Positions 18,071 to 26,909 of a stretch of 64,000 nucleotides of DNA are shown one piece after another; the first letter of the stretch is position 1; the number at the start of each line of letters is the position of its first letter. The position numbers and the translations under genes were made by a program. The notes below the pieces were generated by a model. It had not been told where the DNA came from, made no database searches, and was given only the letters and a program-made list of their open reading frames with translations. The stretch is from Bacteroidales bacterium (GTDB taxonomy: Bacteria; Bacteroidota; Bacteroidia; Bacteroidales; UBA932). The stretch is from assembly GCA_022647615.1 (NCBI GenBank), contig JALCKZ010000001.1, positions 298,178-362,177 on the forward strand, in the 5' to 3' direction.

Positions 18071-18790
18071 ATGAAAAAAATTTATTTCATTTCTCTTGCA
18101 GCCGCAGCAGCTTGTACGGCATTATTGGCAGGCAGCATAAAATCTTATGCGCAGGACAACAATAAGCAAAATTACGTAGAGGTTCAGACAAGATGCGAGA
18201 GGGAAATCACTCCCGATGAGATTTACATGAGCATCACAATTAATGAGAAAGACAGCAAGGGCAAAGTAACGGTTGAGCAGCAGGAAAGGAAAATGATAGC
18301 AGCTCTCAAAGGGGTAGGAATAGATGTGGAGAAAAACCTTACCGTAGATGACATGAACAGCGACCTTCAAAAATATTTCCTAAAGAGGGATGCCATACTT
18401 GCCTCAAAATCATATACTTTGAAGGTTAAAGATGCCGCAGAGCTAGGAAAATCTTTTAAGGCCTTAAATGATGCCGGCATATCTGATGTTAATCTAGACA
18501 AAGCCCAGGTGTCACAAGAGCTTCAGGAAAAGACTAAAAATGAGCTTTATGCAGAGGCGGCAAAGAAGTCAAAGGAGAATGCAAGGACTATTGTAGAGAC
18601 CGTAGGCGGAAAAGTTGGCAAAGTAATTTATGCACAGACATATAACTCTTATCAAAGAGCATATTCCAACATTGCCCTGATGAGCAAGGCCATGGCAGTG
18701 GATAATGAAGCTCCGCAAGAGGAGACATCCCTGCAAATGGATAAAACCACGGTTTCAGTAACAGTTACAATGAGATTTGCAATTGAATAA
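18071..18790 (+). CDS. SIMPL (DUF541) domain periplasmic protein
   Basis: 239 residues with signal peptide MKKIYFISLAAAAACTALLAGS..., followed by a SIMPL/DUF541 domain: YVEVQTRCEREITPDEIYMSITINEKD near the N-terminus and the typical ending VSVTVTMRFAIE. The family includes BP26/OMP28-like proteins that form periplasmic rings; the function is unclear. It stands alone between the divergent M16 gene and the rpsF promoter. Confidence 0.85.
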   Translation: MKKIYFISLAAAAACTALLAGSIKSYAQDNNKQNYVEVQTRCEREITPDEIYMSITINEKDSKGKVTVEQQERKMIAALKGVGIDVEKNLTVDDMNSDLQKYFLKRDAILASKSYTLKVKDAAELGKSFKALNDAGISDVNLDKAQVSQELQEKTKNELYAEAAKKSKENARTIVETVGGKVGKVIYAQTYNSYQRAYSNIALMSKAMAVDNEAPQEETSLQMDKTTVSVTVTMRFAIE

Positions 18791-18844
18791 ACTGACCGTG
18801 CTAAACAGAAAATGTAGATTTCTAGCATATTACTCATAGAAAAA

Positions 18845-18874
18845 TTGCATTTTCGCAATAAATAATTATCTTTG
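18845..18874 (+). promoter_or_regulatory. Promoter of the rpsF-rpsR-rplI operon
   Basis: TTG at 18845-18847 and TATCTTTG at 18867-18874 with a 19-base spacer fit the Bacteroidetes sigma-ABfr consensus. An inverted repeat CAGCCCGC (18875-18882) / GCGGGCTG (18910-18917) begins immediately after the -7 box. Confidence 0.75.
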
Positions 18875-18909
18875 CAGCCCGCTTTTGGAAGTGTGCAAAC
18901 TCTCCTCCG

Positions 18910-18955
18910 GCGGGCTGTACTGCATCTAGGCATTTTTACCTAGTGCCGCAGCAAA
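18910..18955 (+). promoter_or_regulatory. Candidate S6:S18 autoregulatory leader RNA
   Basis: In the leader before rpsF, CTGC (18920-18923) can pair with GCAG (18948-18951) around an inner hairpin CTAGG (18926-18930) / CCTAG (18939-18943). This leaves a 3'-side bulge with CCG at 18946-18948. A CCG-containing bulge between a stem and a hairpin is the described binding motif by which the S6:S18 complex represses its own mRNA. The outer stem here is short. Confidence 0.5.
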
Positions 18956-18987
18956 CAAAAAAATTAACAATAAAAAATTAACACAAG

Positions 18988-19383
18988 ATGTTAAAGAGTT
19001 ATGAAACCGTTTTCATTGCAACTCCCGTTTTATCTGAACCACAGATGAAGGAAACGGTGTCCAAGTACATCTCTTTGATTAAAGAGAACAAGGGCGAAGT
19101 TGTATATGAAGAGGATTGGGGGCTTAAGAAATTAGCTTACCCTATCCAGAAAAAAACATCAGGTTTTTATCACCTGGTAGAATTCAAAGCAGAGCCTTCT
19201 TTTGTAGAGACATTAGAGACTCAGTATCGCCGTGATGAGAGAATCATCAGATTTTTGACGTTCGCGATGGATAAATACGCCGTTGCATACGCAGAAAGAA
19301 GAAGAGCAAACAGGGCTGCCAAGAAGAACGAAGCTCCTAAGGCAGAGAAACCTGCAGCTAAGGAAGAAAAAACTAACGAGTAA
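18988..19383 (+). CDS. rpsF: 30S ribosomal protein S6
   Basis: Small-subunit protein that pairs with S18 on 16S rRNA; 131 residues. The S6 core runs from [17 protein letters not shown] to about residue 105, including [23 protein letters not shown] tail of about 25 residues rich in K, A and E follows ([20 protein letters not shown]). It is first in the operon rpsF-rpsR-rplI; the next gene begins 17 bases after its stop. Confidence 0.97.
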   Translation: MLKSYETVFIATPVLSEPQMKETVSKYISLIKENKGEVVYEEDWGLKKLAYPIQKKTSGFYHLVEFKAEPSFVETLETQYRRDERIIRFLTFAMDKYAVAYAERRRANRAAKKNEAPKAEKPAAKEEKTNE

Positions 19384-19400
19384 TTTGGAGGGATATAATT

Positions 19401-19679
19401 ATGGCAAATAAAGTAGAAGAAAATGCAGATATCCGTTATCTAAATCCGGTTACTGTAGAAGTTAAAAAGAAAAAGTATTGCCGCTTTAAGAAAGCAGGCA
19501 TCAAGTACATCGATTATAAAGATGCAGAATTTTTGAAGAGATTTCTTAACGAGCAGGGAAAAATTCTTCCTCGCCGTTTGACCGGAACCTCTCTAAAGTT
19601 CCAGAAAAAAGTGGCTCAGGCTGTTAAGCGTGCTCGTCACCTTGCCCTGCTGCCTTATGTAACAGACTTGTTGAAATAA
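19401..19679 (+). CDS. rpsR: 30S ribosomal protein S18
   Basis: 92 residues, normal for S18. Conserved segments include [49 protein letters not shown]. It binds as a heterodimer with S6. It is second in the operon, with an AGGAGG-like sequence before the next gene (rplI), which is somewhat unusual for Bacteroidetes. Confidence 0.97.
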   Translation: MANKVEENADIRYLNPVTVEVKKKKYCRFKKAGIKYIDYKDAEFLKRFLNEQGKILPRRLTGTSLKFQKKVAQAVKRARHLALLPYVTDLLK

Positions 19680-19694
19680 TAAGGAGGAGAGAAG

Positions 19695-20342
19695 ATGGAA
19701 GTAATTTTGAAAGAAGATGTCCGCAAAGTTGGACACAAAGATGACCTTGTAAAGGTAAAGAACGGATACGCTAATAACTATCTGATTCCTAACGGTCTTG
19801 CTATTGCAGCAACTGAGTCTGCAAAAAAAGTTCTTGCAGAGAACACAAAACAAAGAGCTCATAAAGAGGCTAAGCTTGTTGCAGATGCAACAGCTCTTGC
19901 AGAGAAGCTTAATGTTGTTAAAGTTACAATACCTACTAAGGTAAGTGCAACTGGAAAAATCTATGGTTCTGTAAATAACATTCAAGTTGCAGATGCACTT
20001 GCAAAGCAGGGCTTTGAGGTTGACAGAAGAAAAATTGAAATCAAGGATGCAGATAAAGTTACGGAGATTGGAGTTTATGAGGCAAAGATTGATGTATATA
20101 AAAATGTGTATGCTTCTGTAAAAGTAGAAGTTGTAGATGAAGAGGGAAAGGTTAAAGAGGTTGTTAAAGAGGCAGCTCCTGCAAAAGTAAAGAAGGAGAA
20201 GAAGGTTGCTGAGAAACCTGCTGAGGCAGAGGGAGATGCAAAGGCTGAAAAGAGCGACAAGAAAGCAGAGAAGAAAGAGAAGGGAGAGAAAAAAGAGAAA
20301 GACGTAAAGCCTGCAGAAGCTAAAGCTGAAGAGACTAAATAA
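19695..20342 (+). CDS. rplI: 50S ribosomal protein L9 with long charged C-terminal tail
   Basis: The L9 core occupies about residues 1-148 (MEVILKEDVRKVGHKDDLVKVKNGYANNYLIP is the family N-terminus; the C-domain ends near VYASVKVEVVDEEG). L9 is normally about 148-150 residues. Here a further 65 residues of K, E and A follow, ending KPAEAKAEETK. The tail keeps the operon's codon usage and contains no stop, so it seems genuine. The stop is 15 bases before the lipoprotein start. Confidence 0.95.
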   Translation: MEVILKEDVRKVGHKDDLVKVKNGYANNYLIPNGLAIAATESAKKVLAENTKQRAHKEAKLVADATALAEKLNVVKVTIPTKVSATGKIYGSVNNIQVADALAKQGFEVDRRKIEIKDADKVTEIGVYEAKIDVYKNVYASVKVEVVDEEGKVKEVVKEAAPAKVKKEKKVAEKPAEAEGDAKAEKSDKKAEKKEKGEKKEKDVKPAEAKAEETK

Positions 20343-20357
20343 TTTAATGTAATTATT

Positions 20358-20954
20358 ATGAGGAAGTTTTTAACTGTTTTAGCTGTAGCCGTTGTTGCAT
20401 GCGTTGCGTGCAAAAATACTACACCTGGAGAGTACACCGGCTGGGTTGTAAAATCCGGCAATGATACTCTGGTTGTAAAAGCTCTTTTGAGCGATTCTAC
20501 TCAGACTTTCCTTATTGCAAAAGCGGATCTTAATGATGCAAATGGAATGATAGAGGGTTCTCCTGTTGTTGTTGATTATGTCGGCAAGGTTAAACCTGTA
20601 ATTGAAGCTACAAAAGTTGCATGTGACCCAACCTATGCAAAAGCTATTGGTTCATGGACACATGTTGCAGCCGGTATGCCTGATTCTTTGAAAGAGGGAG
20701 TTGAGCTAATGGTTGGCGGAGAAGCAAAATCAATCAACATGGCTACGCTTGTTTATTCAAAGTGGGAGCTTGCGGGTCCTGCAAATAAAGTTATTCTTCA
20801 CGTTAAGAGTATTGGAAATGGTGTTCAGTTTGATACTACTGAGAATGCAACAATTTCCGAGGTTAACGGACAGTTGACTTTAGCTCTTGATGGTACTGAA
20901 GTAACCTATACAAAAGAGGCTCCGGCACCTGCAGCAGAATCAGTTGCAAAGTAA
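20358..20954 (+). CDS. Lipoprotein with lipocalin-like domain
   Basis: A 198-residue predicted lipoprotein. The lipobox is VACVAC with Cys18 and then KNTTPGEYTGWVVKSG. A beta-rich C-terminal half (SIGSWTHVAAGMP..., SKWELAGPANKVILHVKSIGN, ATISEVNGQLTLALDGTEVTY) resembles the lipocalin-like domains of Bacteroidetes lipoproteins. Ligand and function are unknown. It follows rplI by 15 bases with no terminator between them, so it is probably transcribed with the ribosomal operon, which is unusual. The transcript ends at the 20980 terminator. Confidence 0.65.
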   Translation: MRKFLTVLAVAVVACVACKNTTPGEYTGWVVKSGNDTLVVKALLSDSTQTFLIAKADLNDANGMIEGSPVVVDYVGKVKPVIEATKVACDPTYAKAIGSWTHVAAGMPDSLKEGVELMVGGEAKSINMATLVYSKWELAGPANKVILHVKSIGNGVQFDTTENATISEVNGQLTLALDGTEVTYTKEAPAPAAESVAK

Positions 20955-20979
20955 TAACTTGCTACAGAATATAGACTAG

Positions 20980-21014
20980 CAAAAAAGCCGCTCATAAAAT
21001 GAGCGGCTTTTTTT
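20980..21014. terminator. Bidirectional terminator
   Basis: AAAAAA-GCCGCTCAT-aaa-ATGAGCGGC-TTTTTTT: a 9-bp stem with A- and T-runs. It sits between the convergent lipoprotein and histone-like genes and can serve both. Confidence 0.92.
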
Positions 21015-21032
21015 GACGTACAGGTTTGCCAA

Positions 21033-21491
21033 TTATTTCTTAGCAACCTTTTTCTTAGGAGCGGCTTTCTTTGCAACAGGTTTCTTAGCGGCTTTTTTAG
21101 GAGCAGCTTTCTTAACAACCTTCTTTGCAACCTTCTTAGGGGCAGCCTTCTTAACAACCTTCTTAGCGGCTTTCTTAGGAGCAGCCTTCTTTGCAACCTT
21201 CTTAGGGGCAGCTTTCTTTGCTACAACTTTCTTTGCAGCTTTTGCAGGCATAGCCTTAGCAGCTACTTTCTTCTTAGGGGCAGCTTTCTTTTTAGGAGCA
21301 GCCTTCTTTGCAACCTTCTTTGCAGTAGCCTTCTTAGGGGCAGCTTTCTTAGGAGCAACTTTCTTTACCGCTTTCTTAGCAGGTTTTTTGGCAGCTTTCT
21401 TAGGAGCAGCCTTCTTTACAGTTTTCTTAGGAGCAGCTTTCTTTGCTACTTTCTTTGTGGCTTTCTTAGCCGTTGCTTTTTTTGTTACCAT
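21033..21491 (-). CDS. Histone H1-like (Hc1/AlgP-type) lysine/alanine-rich DNA-binding protein
   Basis: 152 residues composed almost entirely of A, K, P and V in degenerate repeats of the form KKAAPKKxAKK. This is the composition of bacterial H1-like nucleoid proteins. It has no globular domain. It is probably a nucleoid-associated protein; repeat number in such genes varies between strains by slippage. The start is ATG at 21491 (MVTKKATAKKATKK). The long opposite-strand frame here is a by-product of the repeats. Confidence 0.8.
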   Translation of the reverse strand: MVTKKATAKKATKKVAKKAAPKKTVKKAAPKKAAKKPAKKAVKKVAPKKAAPKKATAKKVAKKAAPKKKAAPKKKVAAKAMPAKAAKKVVAKKAAPKKVAKKAAPKKAAKKVVKKAAPKKVAKKVVKKAAPKKAAKKPVAKKAAPKKKVAKK

Positions 21492-21520
21492 AATATAAAA
21501 TTGTTTTAAAATGTTAGTGC

Positions 21521-22981
21521 CTACTTTTTAACTGGCGCGTTCTCTACAAGGGCGCATAGATACTTCCACAATTTTCCCACGCTTTCTATATTTACTCTCT
21601 CATCAGGTGAGTGAGGAGAGAAAATTGTAGGTCCAAATGATATCATATCCCACTTTGGATATGCTTGCCCAAGAATACCGCACTCAAGTCCTGCATGAAT
21701 AGCAACAACTTTTGCCTCCTTTCCAAACTGTTTCTTGTAAATTTCTTTTGCCTCCTTTAATATAGGAGAGTTCATGTCCAGCTGCCATCCGGAATATGCT
21801 CCGCTGCACTCAAACTTTGCTCCGGCAAGTTCAAACACGGCTCTCATATCCTCAGCAAGATCAAACTTTTCACTATCAATAGAACTTCTCATTAGAGAAT
21901 GAATAAGTATAGTGTTCTTTTCTTGCTTTACAATTGCCATGTTGTTAGATGTCTCAACAAAATTAGGGACAGTATCACACATTCTGTAAACTCCATTAGG
22001 ACAAGAATATATAGCTCTTACAACATTAAGAGCAGTATCTTTCTTTATTGCAGGATTCTTCTCTTTTACGTTAGAGGTAGAAATCTTAAGATCTTTGTCT
22101 GTGTACTGATATTCAAATTTTACCTCTTTGAATACTTTGCTAATAAGAGCAGCTGCTTTTCTTGCAGACTTAGAAGGAATAGCTACTACTGCATAAGCAT
22201 CCCTCGGAATTGAATTTCTAATACTTCCGCCGGAAATTTCTACAAGACGGACATTCAAATCTCTAAGAAGAGGAAGAAGAACTCTTGCAAGTACTTTGTT
22301 TGCGTTAGCTCTGTAAAGAATAATATCCATTCCGGAGTGTCCGCCAACCAAGCCGCCTACAACAATTTTCTTGTAAGCATAACCGGCCGGAACTTTCTCT
22401 GTCGTGAACTTAAAAGTAGCAGTACCGTCAAGTCCGCCTGCGCAACCAACATAAAGTTCGCCTTCTGTTTCTGAATCTAGATTGATAAGAATATCGCCCT
22501 TAAGCAGTCCCGGTTTCAAAGCTCTTGCACCGGTCATTCCTGTCTCCTCATCTACTGTAAACAAAGCCTCTAGCGGGCCGTGTTTCAATGTCTTAGAAGA
22601 AAGAACGGCAAGTGCGGAAGCAACTCCCAAACCATCATCTGCTCCAAGCGTAGTACCTGTTGCATAAAGAAGATCTCCTACAACTCTTGTCTTAATAGGA
22701 TCAGTTTCAAAATTATGTTTAACATCTGGATTCTTTTGAGGAACCATGTCAAGGTGAGCTTGCATAATCAGACCTGCTCTCTTCTCCATCCCTTTTGTTG
22801 CAGGCTTGCGGATAATAACATTACCAATCTTATCCTTGAAAGTTTCAAGTCCAAGTTTCTTTCCATAGTTGTAAGCAAAGTCAACAGCCTTGCTCTCTTT
22901 CTTAGAAGGACGAGGCACTTGATTTAGCTCATGAAATATGGACCAAACTTCTTTTGGCTCCAAATCTAATATTGTTTTCAT
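21521..22981 (-). CDS. pepD: Aminoacyl-histidine dipeptidase PepD (M20 family)
   Basis: Zinc dipeptidase, 486 residues, acting on Xaa-His and related dipeptides in the cytoplasm. Zinc-site motifs are visible: HLDMVPQK (about 75-82), GADDGLGV (about 115-122), the catalytic Glu in TVDEETGMTGA, and SETEGELYVGCAGG. A Gly/Ser-rich lid domain is present (IVVGGLVGGHSGMDI). The C-terminal SFGPTIFSPHSPDERVNIES carries the last zinc ligand. Length and motifs are standard for PepD. The start MKTILDLEPKEVW is conventional. CTGTCGTGA lies inside at 22399 and CTGTCGGGA just upstream at 23020 (minus). Confidence 0.95.
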   Translation of the reverse strand: MKTILDLEPKEVWSIFHELNQVPRPSKKESKAVDFAYNYGKKLGLETFKDKIGNVIIRKPATKGMEKRAGLIMQAHLDMVPQKNPDVKHNFETDPIKTRVVGDLLYATGTTLGADDGLGVASALAVLSSKTLKHGPLEALFTVDEETGMTGARALKPGLLKGDILINLDSETEGELYVGCAGGLDGTATFKFTTEKVPAGYAYKKIVVGGLVGGHSGMDIILYRANANKVLARVLLPLLRDLNVRLVEISGGSIRNSIPRDAYAVVAIPSKSARKAAALISKVFKEVKFEYQYTDKDLKISTSNVKEKNPAIKKDTALNVVRAIYSCPNGVYRMCDTVPNFVETSNNMAIVKQEKNTILIHSLMRSSIDSEKFDLAEDMRAVFELAGAKFECSGAYSGWQLDMNSPILKEAKEIYKKQFGKEAKVVAIHAGLECGILGQAYPKWDMISFGPTIFSPHSPDERVNIESVGKLWKYLCALVENAPVKK

Positions 22982-23042
22982 ACTATAAGTCTTTAATATA
23001 TTATTGTAATTTATTTTTATCCCGACAGATATTTTTCACAGG

Positions 23043-24152
23043 TTATTTTCCGGCAGCAACATCCAGAGGGAAGTATAAAATCTTTCCAAACTGGTAAACC
23101 GGAATCCTGCGCTGAGCTAGAACCTTCTGACCATCAATCAATTTCGCCATCACAATAACAGGGGTTCTATAAGCCACCTTTCCTTTTGAAGCGGCAGCAG
23201 CTTCATTCAAATCCACCGCCTCTATCTTCTGGTCAAGAACAGAAAGCTCCAGGTAAATCGGACGTCCGCTCATATTATCAGCCGGAAGAATACCTTGAGT
23301 ATCCGACATTCTAAAAGCAACATAAGTTTGCTTTGCGTTCTTTGCTTTTGGTACAACATCGTAACTTGCTCTCTCCACATTGACAACTTGAGCGCCGGTA
23401 AACAAAGAGGTGTAATCTTTATCCAGCTTGTTAATTTCTTTTAACGCATCACCAAGAGCGGCGCCGCTATAATTTGCATCCGTCTCTCCGGTAAGAATAT
23501 CTATTCTCTTTTGTCTCAACTTAAAAATAAGTTCCGCCGTCTCCGCTGCTTTCTGCTCAAGAGTCTTCTCAACTATCTGAGTCTGAGGCACTGCCACTTT
23601 TTCTATTTCTCCGCTTGCATTCTTCACGCTCTTGTAAAGTTTAGCAGTATCCCTTTGAAGATTAGAGACAGCCTGAACGTTATCAGACCATGAAGATGAA
23701 ATTTCAGAAGGAAAAGTAAACGGAACAGAACCGGAAGAATAATAACCTGGAGCTACTATCAAACCTTGAGAACAAAACGCTAAAAAATTCGCGCCTGCAG
23801 TTTTTGAATTTCCAATATTAACCGCAACACTCGCAGAAGGATCAGCCTCTACGCTTGGAGAAATTTCTATGCTCGCGATAGAATAATTTTCTGAATTATT
23901 TCTGCTTGCATCTATGCCCAAATATTTTTTTGAATAAGATGCAAACGGACCTGCGGCAAAAGACACATGAGAAACTGAAACTAAAATATTAATGGAAGTT
24001 TCTGGTAGAGAGTAAATTACCGCACCCTGTGGAACAGGGTCTCCATCCTTTAGGACTTGAGCTTGTGCGGTTGTAAAAAATGAAAGAGCTGTAAAAAGCA
24101 AAATCAGATTTTTTATATTCCGCAACTTCTTATCTACAATTTTTATCTTCAA
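23043..24152 (-). CDS. DUF4831-family exported protein
   Basis: 369 residues with a signal peptide ending near TAQA (about residue 32; an alternative internal start is not obvious). The body matches DUF4831, a Bacteroidetes-restricted family: GAVIYSLPETSINILVSVSH, FAAGPFASYSKKYLGI, ISPSVEADPSASVAVNIG. Function unknown; probably periplasmic. It is transcribed toward pepD with a gap of 61 bases, so the two may form an operon. Confidence 0.75.
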   Translation of the reverse strand: MKIKIVDKKLRNIKNLILLFTALSFFTTAQAQVLKDGDPVPQGAVIYSLPETSINILVSVSHVSFAAGPFASYSKKYLGIDASRNNSENYSIASIEISPSVEADPSASVAVNIGNSKTAGANFLAFCSQGLIVAPGYYSSGSVPFTFPSEISSSWSDNVQAVSNLQRDTAKLYKSVKNASGEIEKVAVPQTQIVEKTLEQKAAETAELIFKLRQKRIDILTGETDANYSGAALGDALKEINKLDKDYTSLFTGAQVVNVERASYDVVPKAKNAKQTYVAFRMSDTQGILPADNMSGRPIYLELSVLDQKIEAVDLNEAAAASKGKVAYRTPVIVMAKLIDGQKVLAQRRIPVYQFGKILYFPLDVAAGK

Positions 24153-24225
24153 AATTGTGACCGATTAATTACGATGCAATTATAAGAATTATTTTTTTAA
24201 GTTGTATAACTATTTCAAAATTAAT

Positions 24226-25149
24226 TTACTTGCAACGCAAAATAGAAACGTTTTTCTTCCAGCGTCTGTGACTCCACAACCAATTGACTTTATTTTTTTT
24301 GATATCGCTCTCCAAAAGTTCAGCATATTTTTTTGTAATAAATCCATGCTCTTCCTTTGAGCCATCTTCCGTAATTGTTGAAAAATGTATAGAATATTTT
24401 CCTCTGGAAATTCTGTCAATTCCAAGATAGACAACAGCCATTGCCATTTTAACAGCCACAAACTCAGGGCCTTGCAGCATCTGCGTTGGCTGGTTTAAAA
24501 AATTCACAACAAGGTTATTATCACCAAGCGCATTCTGGTCTGCTATCATTATGAAGGTAGCTTTCTCCTCTTTGTCTCTTAAAATTTTTCTTATCACCTG
24601 ATGTGATTCTATCATCTCCCCTTTTGATTGAAACTTGCGATACTCATGCATTCTTATTTTTTTAAAAACTGCATCGGAAATTTTATTCTTCGCTCTTTTG
24701 TAAACCATGTAAAGCGGATAAGAAGAGAAACTGTCGGGAGTTCTATGAGAATTAAGACCACACATTCCGCTCACAAGTTCCCAGTTGCCGAGATGCCCCA
24801 TCACTATAAGAACTTTGTTGTGCTTTGCAATAAGCGCATCTACAACTTCAGGATTTTCCGCATGCGCCACGCGACAAATAGCGGCATCGGAATGTGCTAA
24901 ATCCCAGATGGTTTCAAATAGGACATCACTCATGAAACGATAATAGTTGTGAACAAGCTTGCGGATTTCCTTATACTTGAGTTCCGGAAAACTGCGGGAC
25001 ATGTTTACGGTAATTGTAGTGAACCTGTACCTTGTGATGTGCTCCAAAATGAAGGAGGTTATATCTGAGAAAAAATAGTGAACTCTTAATGGTAGAAGAG
25101 ATATCAGATATAAAAGAATGTATCTTATTTCTGCAAGAAATTTTGCCAT
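24226..25149 (-). CDS. Lysophospholipid/lipid A acyltransferase (LpxL/HtrB-like)
   Basis: 307-residue membrane-associated acyltransferase of the LpxL group, which adds secondary acyl chains to lipid A (or acylates related lipids). The N-terminal helix YILLYLISLLPLRVHYFF anchors it; the HxxxxE-type catalytic motif is HLGNWE at 119-124. A conserved ADQN-type segment follows (MIADQNALGDNNLVVNFL). Length and layout are usual. It ends with WLWSHRRWKK, the family's closing motif. CTGTCGGGA lies within at 24731. Confidence 0.88.
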   Translation of the reverse strand: MAKFLAEIRYILLYLISLLPLRVHYFFSDITSFILEHITRYRFTTITVNMSRSFPELKYKEIRKLVHNYYRFMSDVLFETIWDLAHSDAAICRVAHAENPEVVDALIAKHNKVLIVMGHLGNWELVSGMCGLNSHRTPDSFSSYPLYMVYKRAKNKISDAVFKKIRMHEYRKFQSKGEMIESHQVIRKILRDKEEKATFIMIADQNALGDNNLVVNFLNQPTQMLQGPEFVAVKMAMAVVYLGIDRISRGKYSIHFSTITEDGSKEEHGFITKKYAELLESDIKKNKVNWLWSHRRWKKNVSILRCK

Positions 25150-25227
25150 GTTTATCTAACGGAACCTAGTTTCAACAAATATAACACATTATTTTGTAAA
25201 TGTTTAACGGCTCTGCCGATAATTTAA

Positions 25228-25235
25228 TATCTTTG
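25228..25235 (+). promoter_or_regulatory. Probable -7 box of the peptide-transporter promoter
   Basis: TATCTTTG matches TAnnTTTG and lies 28 bases before the ATG at 25263. The -33 region (TGTTTA at 25201) is a weak match with a 21-base spacer. Confidence 0.45.
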
Positions 25236-25262
25236 TGTAGCAAAAACTAAAACTGAAATTAT

Positions 25263-26840
25263 ATGTTTAAAAATCATCCTAAAGGACTTTTGGCGGCTGC
25301 GCTAAGCAATATGGGAGAACGCTTCGGCTACTACATTATGAACGCAGTGCTAACTTTGTTCCTATGCTCTAAATTTGGATTGAGCGATGAGAACGGCGGA
25401 CTCATCTATTCAATTTTTTACGCAGGCATCTATGTCATGTCACTTGTAGGCGGTCTGATTGCTGACCACAAACAGAATTACAAAGGGACCATTATGACGG
25501 GACTTGTTATCATGGCATCCGGGTATGTTCTTCTGTCTATACCAATTATGGCTACACCTACAAACACAGCCATCCTTCTTGCAGGCACATGTTTTGCCCT
25601 ATTCCTAATTGCCTTTGGCAATGGACTTTTCAAAGGAAATTTGCAGGCAATCGTGGGCCAGATGTATGACAACTTTGAGGCGGAAGCTGCAAAGAAAGGT
25701 CCTGAAGAATTGAAGAAAGCAAAAGCCCAGAGAGATCCTGGTTTCCAAATTTTCTATGTATTCATTAATATAGGCGGACTTGTAGCTCCATTTATTGCTC
25801 CGCTTCTTAGAAGCTGGTGGTTAAAAGTAAACGGACTTGTTTACAATTCCCAGCTTCCCGCACTTTGCCACCAATACATAAATGAGGGTGCGCAAATGGC
25901 AGGAGAAAAAATGGCTAATCTTCATCAGCTGATTAATACTGTAAATGTTGGAGGCGCTGCAACTGATAATCTTTCAGCATTTTGCACACATTATCTAGAT
26001 GTATTCAATACGGGAGTTCACTACTCTTTTATTGCTTCCGTTATTGCAATGATGATATCTCTTGTAATATTTATCGCTACTAAGAAGACGTTCCCTAACC
26101 CTTCTAAGAAAGAGGCTAAGGTTACTACAAATTACTCAGCAGAAGAGAAGGCTGCAATGGCAAAGGAAATCAAACAGAGAATGTACGCTTTGTTTGCTGT
26201 TCTTGGAATTGTAATTTTCTTCTGGTTCTCTTTCCATCAGAACGGTGCGTCTCTTTCTCTTTTTGCAAGGGACTTTGTTAATACAAGCACTATTGCTCCT
26301 GAAATATGGCAGGCTGTCAATCCATTCTTTGTAATTGCACTGACTCCGCTTATTATGTTATTGTTCAGCCATTTAGCAAAGAAGAACAAACAAATTTCCA
26401 CGCCAAGAAAAATTGCGATAGGAATGGGAATCGCCGGTACGGCTTATCTGTTCTTGTCCCTAGTTTCCTTTGCACATGGTTATCCATCAGCAACAGCTTT
26501 TAGAGATTTAGGAGTTGCAACTCAGGAATCCATGAAGGCAGGTCCTTGGGTTTTGATTGTCACATATTTCTTCTTGACAGTTGCAGAACTGTTCATCTCT
26601 CCTCTTGGACTTAGCTTTGTTTCAAAGGTTGCCCCTAAAAATTTGCAGGGTATCTGCCAGGGACTTTGGCTTGGCGCTACAGCCGTTGGCAACTTGTTCT
26701 TGTGGATTGGACCTAAGATGTACAACCATCTTGGACTTGGCTATTGCTGGGGAGTATTCTTGCTGCTATGCCTGATTTCCATGAGCGTAATGTTTGGAAT
26801 GGTCAAGTGGCTGGAAAGAACTACCGGCGAGGCAAAATAA
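25263..26840 (+). CDS. POT/PTR-family proton-coupled oligopeptide transporter
   Basis: A 525-residue inner-membrane MFS protein importing di- and tripeptides with protons. The N-terminal family signature is NHPKGLLAAALSNMGERFGYY (contains the ExxER-like GERFGYY), and FYAGIYVMSLVGGLIADHK follows. FINIGGLVAPFIAPLLRSWW and the late SPLGLSFVSKVAPKNLQG are also typical POT/PTR2 segments. About a dozen hydrophobic helices are visible, with a longer loop around residues 190-250. With PepD nearby this is consistent with peptide use. The stop is followed after 69 bases by the glycosyltransferase gene. Confidence 0.92.
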   Translation: MFKNHPKGLLAAALSNMGERFGYYIMNAVLTLFLCSKFGLSDENGGLIYSIFYAGIYVMSLVGGLIADHKQNYKGTIMTGLVIMASGYVLLSIPIMATPTNTAILLAGTCFALFLIAFGNGLFKGNLQAIVGQMYDNFEAEAAKKGPEELKKAKAQRDPGFQIFYVFINIGGLVAPFIAPLLRSWWLKVNGLVYNSQLPALCHQYINEGAQMAGEKMANLHQLINTVNVGGAATDNLSAFCTHYLDVFNTGVHYSFIASVIAMMISLVIFIATKKTFPNPSKKEAKVTTNYSAEEKAAMAKEIKQRMYALFAVLGIVIFFWFSFHQNGASLSLFARDFVNTSTIAPEIWQAVNPFFVIALTPLIMLLFSHLAKKNKQISTPRKIAIGMGIAGTAYLFLSLVSFAHGYPSATAFRDLGVATQESMKAGPWVLIVTYFFLTVAELFISPLGLSFVSKVAPKNLQGICQGLWLGATAVGNLFLWIGPKMYNHLGLGYCWGVFLLLCLISMSVMFGMVKWLERTTGEAK

Positions 26841-26909
26841 ATTTCGGAGCTGAAGAGCTGGCTTAAAGAAAGAGCCGGCATTAATTCGGAAATGAAAGAG
26901 CTGGCATAA

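Noticed and set aside
21013-21498. 161-codon plus-strand frame rich in F, L and A
   Set aside because: It is the antisense of the histone-like gene's repeats.
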